From Haliclona indistincta (Eukaryota; Porifera; Demospongiae; Haplosclerida; Chalinidae), in contig OZ024784.1 of assembly GCA_964017065.1 (NCBI GenBank), positions 8,165,152-8,229,151 on the forward strand: a stretch of 64,000 nt of DNA. The letters run 5' to 3'. The notes under the pieces were generated by a model that was not told the DNA's origin, searched no databases, and was given only the letters and a program-made list of their open reading frames with translations. The position numbers and the translations under genes are program-made. Shown in pieces: positions 36,225 to 48,000 of the stretch (its first letter is position 1; each line of letters starts with the position of its first letter).

Positions 36225-37356
36225 TCAGTACGGGGCATACCAGTTGCTTTTTGCCCGTCCCCTAAAATTAGCACAGTAATACCAATAGACTAGTGGTATT
36301 GTTGTCTTACCGAAAGCCCCGCCCTCTTCCTCTTGATGGCATCCTGACCATGTAGCCACCAAAGTATGGATTGAAGCCCATCATCATACCTGCTCCTCGG
36401 AACATGCCCCGCCCTCTTCCTCTCCCCCTACCTCTATTTATCACCTATCATCAACAGTTGTCAGATAAACTAAACGCTAAAATTATGGCACTGCTTACTT
36501 TTATTTGCCTGCCTCTAAACAGTGATTCGTCAAGAGCTAATGCATTGTTGATTGCATCCTTTTCAGAAAACTCTATATATGCATATCTACATGAATAATA
36601 AAGGAGTCACATAATGTGTGTTGGTCACTTAATTTGATTATTTAGCCGTTTGACTATAATACTCACCCTTTAGGATGACCAGAAAATTTGTCACAGAGAA
36701 TAGTGACTCTGTTAACAGGACCACAGCCATGAAAGTGTTGACCTAGTTCTTCAGCTGTAGATTGGAAGTCGACCTGTAGAATCAGTGATTCAAAAAGTGA
36801 AACTGTTAAGAACAATATACCCACATTGCCAACAAACACAGAGCGCAGGTCAGCGTCCTGCTTTTCCTCTGGTGTGGGAAACTGTTTGCCAGCTGAACAG
36901 AAAACAGAATGTGTGTATCAATGGTTTCTTCTGTGGGGTCATGATGGGGTGTCTTTGTACCTACCTGGTTTGGAACCCATCAGTTGTTTCTCAACTTCAC
37001 CTTGCATCTCTTTGAGCTTCTCTGCCTCTTCTTCCATCTCTTTCACACGAGCCTTGATTGCCTCTATCTCCTGTGCAATAAAATCAGTATGCACAAATTA
37101 AAAATCTTATAGCTGAACACACTGGATCTTCTATTTGTACTCCGTCTCCATCACCAGTCTCGTCTAGTATGCTCAGAGCAGACTCGTCTGGCTCAACATC
37201 CCCCTCTCCTAGTGCACCATCAAGAAGAGAGCTGTCTTCTTGATCAATCTCTTGGAGTTTAGTAGTAACATCACTTGGCTCAGCACTGTTGGAATATTCT
37301 CTGTGCTGTTCTTCTCTCTCAACAATATCATTCTCAGACTCGACTTCAGACGCCAT
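36225..37356 (-). CDS. PABPN1: Nuclear poly(A)-binding protein PABPN1 (PABP2)
   Basis: PABPN1 coats growing poly(A) tails in the nucleus and stimulates poly(A) polymerase. Exons on the minus strand: an acidic N-terminus ([20 protein letters not shown] to DGVQIEDP, 37356), the coiled-coil exon [20 protein letters not shown] (near 37040), then one [11 protein letters not shown] (RNP2, near 36840), [20 protein letters not shown] and KFSGHPKG, then [20 protein letters not shown] and SLFRGRQIK. The next exon is Arg-Gly rich ([24 protein letters not shown]), a target for arginine methylation. The last codes [11 protein letters not shown], matching the vertebrate SWYSPY end; stop at 36225. There is no N-terminal polyalanine tract. 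Divergent to Aurora kinase, 151 bp between starts. Confidence 0.93.
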
Positions 37357-37382
37357 GTTTTCTCCCTCGCTCGCGGAGCGCG

Positions 37383-37426
37383 CGCATGCGTAAAGTATTT
37401 GAATTCGATTTTGGCGAAATTTTGAA
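37383..37426 (+). promoter_or_regulatory. NRF1-like and E2F/CHR-like elements in the PABPN1/Aurora promoter
   Basis: CGCATGCG (37383-37390) is an NRF1-like palindrome. TTTGGCGAAA (37410-37419) is E2F-like. TTTGAA at 37421-37426, and another at 37398-37403, match the cell-cycle CHR element. The close E2F-like/CHR order resembles CDE-CHR promoters of G2/M genes. Motif reading only. Confidence 0.5.
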
Positions 37427-37507
37427 CAAGCCAGTTTTTGAATTTCAGTTGACAGCGAGCGCGCGAGTCCTTCTTTCAGCTGACGCTCTACAGTCCTCTA
37501 TTTAGCA

Positions 37508-39181
<1,674 letters not shown>

Positions 39182-39301
39182 TGATCTGTCCTGTCACCAT
39201 TGCAGACTATAATTCACTAATAGTTTATTTGAATCTACAGTGGTGCAGTAGTGCTGTTCACTGTTGTGTAATTGTCTTATATTTGAAGTATTCATGCTCT
39301 C

Positions 39302-39525
39302 TAGTGCTCCCAAGAGTATATAATAAGAAGAGTGTCAAACGTAGCATACCCGCGTACAAAATCTGTGTATAAAGTAACGTGACAGGCACGTGAGAGTTCG
39401 CCATAAATGTGTCTGTAATATTATGTCATCTGCTACGTTTCAGCTCATGTGTATGTCATGATTTTGTATGCGGGTATGCTACATTCGACACTCTTCTTAT
39501 TCTTGTTATATACTCTTGGTGCACC
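39302..39525. mobile_element. MITE downstream of Aurora kinase, about 65-bp inverted arms
   Basis: Left arm from CCAAGAGTATATAATAAGAA through GTGTCAAACGTAGCATACCC pairs with the right arm ending GTTATATACTCTTGGTGCAC. A few mismatches and one small indel. The centre is about 90 bp. No coding capacity. It fills the Aurora/FAM210-a intergenic gap (39182-39652), otherwise empty. Confidence 0.82.
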
Positions 39526-39652
39526 CTGCTCTACATAATTTGTATTTGATACTCTCTCTCTCGTCATAATGTATCTGTTAATTTTTTGGTTCAAATAACA
39601 GTGAATGATTGGTGATGATTACATGTTCTCTGTAGTCAGTGAAATTATGGAA

Positions 39653-40553
39653 CTAACTAGTCCGTTTAATGGGCATCTTCATGATTCCTTTGGCACGTAG
39701 CCAGCGCACCAGCACAGGAACAGCTGTGATTGTCACGGCTGCTCGAAGAGGAAGAAACAATTTGTGCAAGAGATAAGCAATGGCAAATGTAGATGCTTCT
39801 TTCCCCATGGGTATTTCCACTTTAAAGTAGCTTATAAATCCCTCCACGTTAACTCCCCTGCAGTAGAGAAAAATCACCAAAACTTTTGACAATGTAAACA
39901 ACAATGCAATTGATATACTCGTTTTGAAACTGGTACCATAAATTATATTAACAGGATTATGGTAATGCTTGATGACATTCGGGAAACTTAAAAGTAGTGA
40001 GAAAAATCATTGCGAATTTCTATTTCGCTAGTCATTGTGTCGATAGCAAGTCTTTTGGAAGCTAATGCAAGTGCCAATATTTTTTTGGTTGCAAAGTTTA
40101 CAGTACATGGTATGTGTTCACCAAAATCACAATAATAGAGTGATCAATTTCTCACATGTTGACAACAGTGTAGCATGTGCCAAGAGAGGCTAATGACATG
40201 ACAGTGTGAAACACAACCGCCACTGTCCCATATTCCCGCAACACACGCCGCACATTGGCTAAATTCCATTTGGTCGACTCCGAATTCACTGCTTGATCAC
40301 CTCCAACACTATTTTTACCATTAGTTGAAAAACTGACACGTGAAATGATGAGGGAGTTTGGAAACTGAGAAGTCAATTGAGGTGCTAGAGAACCAGGGAT
40401 CACGTGATGCATGGACAGTGGACTGCTGCTAGATCTATACGCAATAAATACAGCGTGTGAATAGCAGAGCAATGGACTTCACCTTAGTACAGCAGTCGTT
40501 CTTACTGGCCGGGCGGCCAGAACCCCGCTTCGCGACACGCAAAAACGAAGCAT
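39653..40553 (-). CDS. FAM210-like mitochondrial membrane protein (DUF1279), paralogue a
   Basis: FAM210 proteins are small mitochondrial membrane proteins linked to mitochondrial translation and haem/iron metabolism in vertebrates. Three exons: 40483-40553, 40156-40434 and 39653-39857. The start MLRFCVSRSGVLAARPVRTT is a clear mitochondrial presequence (Arg-rich, no acidic residue). The DUF1279 core follows: RRVLREYGTVAVVFHTVMSL, SLGTCYTVVNM, then ASTFAIAYLLHKLFLPLRAA and TAVPVLVRWLRAKGI, like the FAM210B segments EYGTVGVSLH and AYAIHKLFAP. Two membrane segments are visible. It lies head-to-tail with paralogue b, 235 bp away. Confidence 0.85.
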
Positions 40554-40788
40554 CGTGAATAGGCGTGCCTTTCGCATTTATCACAGCCCTAAAATTTTAT
40601 AATTCGCGGCTATATATATATCCCAACATATCCGATAATATAAAATGTACAGCAATAGTTATTGTTAAAACAAATTGAATCAACTATAATGAATATAAAA
40701 ATGAGGTAAAATTACCAGTGGAGCTATAATCAAAAATTATACGTTTAGAAATCTCTCAACCACAATTCACTTGATATCCGATGAAGTG

Positions 40789-41669
40789 TCACTCAATTTT
40801 GACCATTTCTTGAACTGGAGTTTTCATCAGCCCCTTGGCTCGAAGCCATCGTACAATAATAGGAGCTGCTGTTACAGTGATGGCTGCTCGGACAGGAAGA
40901 AAGGGTTTATGGATGACGAGAGCAAGGACAAAGGTTGATGCTGTCCCGCTGCCAGGGAATGATAGGTTCATGTACGTTAGGAGATGCTCCACATTGATAC
41001 CACTAAAGAGAGAAATACACAGTTATCAAACACAATACCACGACTATCTGATGTGTTGTTTCAACACTATTTGATAGTGAACTCGGCATTTTTGTAGTTA
41101 GGCAAACTACCACAGTTTATGCCCAGGGCTGCTCTTGGCAACACTTGCATGTATTATAACAATAATAGTTAAATTCATGTGACAAGTGTAATGATCATGA
41201 GAATTGCATATGCAAATAGTAGTTGTACTAAGATGTTACAACAACTTTCTATTTGCAAGCAAATCATTATCACAGTATGTTATCAACATACTGTGAATTA
41301 GACCTTTCATTCCTACTAGGACACCTGGCAAGACTCTAGGAAGACCTCCAAGCTAATAGAACAGCTAAGAAGACCTAATAATAAAGCTAAATATAACACA
41401 TAATGTACTATGGTAAGCAGGAGAAAGGCGATCCACATTATTTGAGCTTACAGGTTAACGATAGTGTAGCAGAATCCAAGAGATGAAAGTGATATGCAGG
41501 CATACAGTAGGACGGCCACGCCCCCATACTCCTTCAAAGCACGTTTGACGCTCTCCTTGCTCTGGCTCCACACACCCTTGACCACTGCTCGCTCGCTCTC
41601 CTCCTTTGAGTTGCACACAGGGTGATCCCGGGGCTCCAGGAGAGCCTTCGAGCTTTCTTCTCCGGACAT
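40789..41669 (-). CDS. FAM210-like protein (DUF1279), paralogue b
   Basis: Two exons resolved, about 41455-41669 and 40789-41002. The core reads VKRALKEYGGVAVLLYACIS, SLGFCYTIVNL, then GINVEHLLTYMNL and FVLALVIHKPFLPVRAAITV, ending VRWLRAKGLMKTPVQEM. The first ATG I can support is at 41669 (MSGEESSKALLEP), preceded in frame by a presequence-like FLAITSRSFYRYCSRGG with no upstream ATG before a stop. Either a further 5' exon supplies the start (a donor-like AAG/GTATGC lies near 41790), or the protein lacks the presequence that paralogue a has. Divergent to POLA2. Confidence 0.75.
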
Positions 41670-41931
41670 CACGTGATGTCCTCCTCGGCTGCAGTAGCGG
41701 TAAAAAGATCGACTAGTGATCGCCAAAAACAAGGCTAAATGATTCTAGCGGCTCGATAAAACAATCGTAGATATTGATGAACACGCATACCTTAGTGGAG
41801 AGGTTGTTGGGTGGTTAGATAAGGTCACCTGCTGCTGTGCAACACTAGATCGTTAGAGTGGTATGTGTTCAGCCTGTTCACTCAGCCGCTGGTGATGGCC
41901 GTGGGCGTAGTCAAATGGGCGCGGTTACCGG

Positions 41932-41947
41932 GCACTTTGGCGGGAAT
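41932..41947 (+). promoter_or_regulatory. E2F-like block upstream of POLA2
   Basis: GCACTTTGGCGGGAAT, identical to the block before SPT16, ends 71 bp before the POLA2 ATG. POLA2 and other replication genes are classic E2F targets in animals. Confidence 0.65.
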
Positions 41948-42018
41948 CGACAATTTCTCTGGTGGAACCCGTTCTTTTATTCTCTGCATGCTCAGAATCT
42001 ATGATCTTGTGAGTCATA

Positions 42019-45000
42019 ATGAGCCAAGCCGACATTCGCCAGGAACTAGCGAGCTTTGGTGTAGATGTAAAGAGTGCTGTCGTGCTGGAGAAAAGCTAGT
42101 TGCATTGTTATTACATGTCACTAATTATTATCTATAATTATAGTTGAAAGTGTTTGTCTGCAAAGAGGCTCGTCTGCTGAAGAAATAGTTGAAGAATGGA
42201 TGGCTTACTCTGTACAAAACTCTAACTGCCCTCCTGATATGCACAATGTAGAAAAGTTTGTCACTCATGTGAGTAAAACACTTCACTCCACTCATGCAGA
42301 TAGGCCACTGAATCTCATCCGTTAAGCATGAAAAATTTTGTGTCAAATTTTTGTGAGTTAGCATGACGCTGTGACAAAATTAAGGCAATGTGGCATACCA
42401 CAGAAACCCAGCGAACAATTATTGGACCGCCTGCTTGCACCATGGCTATGCTTGCACATAGCTGTAGTGTTAGCCCAGATCAGAAAATATAGTTTTTTTT
42501 GGATGCGCACAGCACCGTGTGCATTCAAAAACTTCCATATTTGGAAGTTTTGGCAAGCGGCTGTTTACCGGTTGGTGACTTTTAACGTGCGTGGTGTTCA
42601 GATCGCCAGCAAATCTGTCTGCCTTACTGCCTACAAGATGCCCCATAGCTCGCAGCAATCAGCTTGGAAATCATGGAAGACAGTAAGCCTCATGTGTGCA
42701 GCGCGCGGCGGAGTTTACGTTTGGATATTTCTATTGCATACATTGGAGTTGAATGCTCCTTCCTTTTATGCGCTCCTGGTGATATTGACACGCACTGAGC
42801 TCTAAGATAATAAGCTGAATACAATAATGGATTTATACAGAAGTCAACAAGATAATATAATACACTTTCTTGCATGCATGCATGACGTTCAAGTTTTTTA
42901 CTAAGCTCAGATCAAGTTCTTAAATGCAATTTTATAGCCCCGTGTACACCTACTGAAGCCAGCTTAATCAAACTGGTTTGGAATGTGCATTGATAAGCTT
43001 CAATGGTCAATGTAAAGCTGTCTTACCCACTCATCACAAGTATTTGTCTATTTATTTACAAGCAACAAGGAGCTTACAGTATCTGTGTGAAGAAATGTGC
43101 TCGAGCAACAAAAGAGTTAGCCATGCCGGCGCGTGCAACTAAATCATGGAGTAGTCTAGCTTACCCCAGGCTTGTATTCACTAACAAGCAGCTTGTGTTG
43201 GCTGCACACGTGTGTTTAACCCTTTAACCCCTATTGTCGCCTTTTGGCGACATACATACTTCAGACACCATAACTTTATGAAAAAGTGCTAAAATATCCC
43301 AAAATTGAGCCAAATTGAAGAATACAAATACGGCATTTCTATGGCTTCAGTGCAAATTCCACAACATTTTAAGAAAAACAAAATGGCCGCCAAGAAAATT
43401 TGGACATTTTATGGCTTCAGGGTCCTTGGAAACACATTTTCGTGCATTCTCTATGATCTGGACTACATTTTGCACTCACCAAAACCACTGCTAGTTGTGT
43501 GTACTTTTCAGTATCCAGCCCCAAAGCACTAACTTTGAGCAAAATTTGACGAGGTCGTTGCACTTTATCGGCTTCACTTTCGAAGTGGGAGGGGCATATC
43601 GACTGACTTGAGTGTGGGCAATTGCGGCTACTCACTGGCGTAAAAGGACGCAAATTTGAGACCAGTAGCACAAAAGACACACGAGATATTCACAAGAGAA
43701 GTGGTCAGCATTTACGAGGTTAAAATTTCAGCAAGATAATTTAGTAATTAAAGGGTTAAGCAAGAGAACAACGAGCTAAGCTACCTTGACCCGTTCACAC
43801 GTGCAGTAAGTGTGCTTCAAGCCACCTCCAGATGTAGATTAACTAATCCAGTTTAGTAACCGGTTTGGACCGTCCACACGAACCACGTTTCAAACTAACC
43901 ACGTTTCAAACTAAGCTAGGTTCCAAACTGGATTAAATGCCTCGTGTAGACGGGGCTTACGTAGAGTAAACACCATTCTATTCCACGCAACAAAGTATCA
44001 TCACGTTAAGATGTGTCTTTTCTACAGCTAGCAATGAAGAAGAGCCAGCACACACCATCCAGTCGACGACCTATGTCACGCATTCAACCATCTCAATCCT
44101 CCACAAGACTCTTCACTAAGAATGACCTCAGCATGTTACTGTAAGTAGAAGCAAGCTGCCTCTTCATTTCACATTTGCATAGAAATTTTTCAGAAGAAGA
44201 CGACACCAATAATCTGATAGCAGCATACGGAACTCCAGAAACTAATGATAAAAAAGTGAGAGACGAGCACAGACAGTTAGAGTGGTGTCTGTGGGACTAG
44301 ACAATATGGAACTAATTTAGAAAATGAGAGTCAACGAACCGAAAAACTGCATTTATCACTCGCCCATGCACATGACAAACAAACATGCATTATTGCACAC
44401 AGACGCACGCTAGCATACACATGTCGTATCTTGTGCACACAACTACAGACATAAATTATCTTAGTGTCTCGACAGAACTCAAGTCAAAAGAGAGAAATGT
44501 CTTCACCAGTCACTCCTGTCTCAAAAGTACGGCACGCTCCATCATCTCAAGCATCACCTTCTCAGCTGCTGACATTGGAGCAATCTCCTAGCAGTACCTT
44601 GCAGTACGTGTGTTGTTTATTAAGCATGGGACAAGAGATATAGACTGTCTTGTCAAACACATGTATTTGGTATAGGTTTGACACTCCCAGTTACAAGTAC
44701 GGTAGCCGTCCAAACAAAGGCAAACTGGTTTCATCTTCTAATAATCATTTATTCACACACTGGTTGTCATCTGATCATTGTGTGTCTGTGAGTCTCTATG
44801 ACAAGGAGGCCTCTCTCACTACTACAGAGAAGTTCATGTATCAGAGAGTGTCTGATAAGATGATTGGTTAGTCATAAATTTATTCTGTCTGTTACTATCA
44901 GTCTACAATCACTGATAATTAAAATGTGTTAATGATTTTCATTGCAGCACTTGTCAATCGCATAGAGGAGCTGGGTAAAGATCTTCTAGAACACAATGGA

Positions 45001-48000
45001 CTGGAGGAACTGTATGAATCTGCTAGCCTGGCATACCCTTCTGTGGTTAGTCTGAGTCTCACTCTCACTCATATGCACGCATAGCGGTTGTTTTGTCATC
45101 AGTGGCTTGTTGGTCTAGAGGTATGATTCTCGCTTAGGGTGCGAGAGGTCCCGGGTTCGATTCCCGGACAAGCCCTTTTGCTTTTTTTACCGGGAGGTTT
45201 TGAATAGATTTGTCAATGAGGTTTTGTCTGGAAATAAATCAATCTTTACCTCTACAGTCATAATATCACTTTGATACTTCACAGTATGATTTATGGGCTT
45301 TATGGAGCTGTATCGTAAAAGGAGAAATTTTTGCCGTGAAAAATTTTCACAGATCTCCCCAGATAACCAATTTTTAAATTTTTTGAATTAATTTTCTCCA
45401 GCATGAAAATTATCGCTGGGGATTATACAAATTTTGTACTTTAAGAGCACCTACAAAAATTTTCATGCATAAAATTTCTATGCTTACAGTGGGTTTATGG
45501 TAGTTATTTTTTTGTGAGAATGTGATCAAAAATCTCAAAACTTCATTCACTTTGTTGACTTTTAGGAGCCTGCAGTGTATCTTGGCATGGTAGCATGTGA
45601 GGGAGAGGGAAGACTCAATCCCAGCTCATGCTTACTGGAAGGAGTGGACTCCTTTAGAAGCAACTGTAGGAGAGGAGTCTCTGCTAAACTGGAGCTACCA
45701 GACCATCTCTCTCCTTGCTCCCTCTTTCCCGGACAGGTTCTTTAGCTCTCATTTTCGTTGCTACAACACGCTTTCTTTGCCTTGTGTTTCAGGTGATAGC
45801 AGTTGAAGGTGTGTTGAACCACAGCAGGATTTTATCTGTTTCTAAAGTCTATGACCAGGTAACCTAGCAACACACTCCTCCCACGCACACACAAACTGAT
45901 TCACCCATTAGCATCTAGTACACACCATCCCATTGCTATTTCATTGCATACCAACACACACTAATACTTGTACACATTTACTATTGTCATAACTCGTACC
46001 AAATATCTGAGTGGCTGACAATGTCCAATGGCGACTGTCAGTAATTCAGGCAGACAACACTGGAACTCTGTGTCTTATGAAGTACTGTGTGTGTGTGTTT
46101 GTGTAGGGTGTGTATTTACCATCACCAGAACGACAAACTGATCAAATAGGAGGTAAGATGTAGTATGAGCTTAATAATACCAAGGAGCGTATGGACCTTC
46201 AATTACACCACTTGGTGTGTTGCAAAATTTCCATTAGTAAGATTTTTGCTAGCACAACAATTGTTGCACAAGCACAGTATAATACCACTGCAATTTAAAT
46301 CTGTAGTTGTACACTCCTTGGAATTATAAGCTTGTCAAGTGCAGTCTGTAGGAAATGTATCTCCATCTCTGTCTAGGCGTATCTGCTATGGTAGCTGCCG
46401 GACCATTCACCACCTCGGATAGTCTGGATATGGTACCACTCAGTGACCTGTTGAAGTCAGTTGCTGAGGAGAGACCTGATGTCCTCATACTGGTGAGTGA
46501 GAGAGAGAGAGAGTGAGTGAGTGAGTGAGTGAGTGAGTGAGTGAGTGAGTGAGTGAGAGAGCGAGTGAGAGAGAGAGGGAGCGAGCGAGTGAGTGAGTGA
46601 GTGAGTGAGTGAGTGAGTGAGTGAGCAAGTGAGTGAGTGAGTGAGTGAGCAAGTGATTGATTGATTGAGTGAGTGAGTGAGTGTATTGTATACCTGAGGT
46701 ATGTTGTTTGTGACTAATATGACATATGTAACAGCTACAAGGAGAGTAGGTTATTGTAAATATGAAAAGCAAACTGTGAAATGTTCATTACTGTATGGCA
46801 GGTTCTAAAAAACAACTCAGTGTACTACTGGGACTAAGATCAAAATGCCCCTCTAGTGTAGTGTATTCACAGGTGTGTGTCAAGCATCTATAGGGCAGGG
46901 CATATTTAGTAGCTAGTAGTCTATGATTGCGTTCTAATCTGTTTAGAACAACTAAAGTATACTAAACAGGATTTGAGATTTAGTTGTGTACCAAAGAGTC
47001 TAATGATAAGTTGATGACAGACATAAACAAAGGATACCTGGAAATTTGACGTAATAATGTATAAGGTAATTTTCTTTTACAGATTGGACCGTTTGTAGAT
47101 GTCACACATCCTGATGTTCAGGTATGCTTCCACGTTTTCCTGTCTCTACTCATCTCTCTTTGAACAGAGCAACAAGATGAGCACAACATTTGATCAGTTT
47201 CTGAAAGAACAACTTACGACAGTCCTGCACTCACTAAAGAGGTATAGTGCGCTGCTACAGCCAGCACATGTATACAGCAGTATGATATGGTTTTGTATTT
47301 TAATTTCCAGGAAGACTAGTCTGATTGTTGTTCCCTCTCAACGCGATGCTCTCCACAAGTGGAAAGTATTTCCTCAACCACCTTACCTTGAACAACAGGT
47401 GTGTGCACGTGTGTACGTTTGTGCATGTTTATTGTACCATACTTGTACTTGCTCTTCATCAAAGTTGTTGATTTAGTGATCAATTTCAGTCATCTCTTGT
47501 TGATTGCGTCAGTTTAGTGCAGCTGCATTAGTGTCTGGGCGTATTATTATCTAATAATGATCTTGAACATTACCTTCTCTTTAGTCTCAGGAAGCACTGT
47601 TTGTCAGTGATCCTTGTACACTGTCAGTCAATGGAGTGTGTATTGGAGTGTCTTCTACTGACATACTTCGTCATCTCTCATCGCGGACTATGTTCAAAGG
47701 GTATCACTAAATGCACAGTAACTTCCTCTTCATACATTTTCTTTGTCACTCTTTTCTCTCACCTTTCTTATCCCCAATTTTCGCATTCTTGTTTATTTGT
47801 TTCTGTCATCCTCCCAGACCCACCCCAGACAGAATGGCAAGATTAGCTAGTCACATCTTGCAGCAACAATGGTAGGTGTGGCATGGTTTGTGTCCTGGGT
47901 GGAGTGAGCGCTAACACACTGCACATGTTGTTCACTTGTTGTCTACAATGTAACTGCCAATAATTATTACTATTTTGATATGTCCAATTATACTGTAGCA

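Noticed and set aside
42371..42805. 144-residue plus-strand frame downstream of the second POLA2 exon
   Set aside because: No similarity I recognise, odd composition, and it lies in a POLA2 intron with element remnants. Treated as chance.
46485..46772. Frame of Ser-Leu-Thr-His repeats on the minus strand
   Set aside because: Translation of the GTGA microsatellite.
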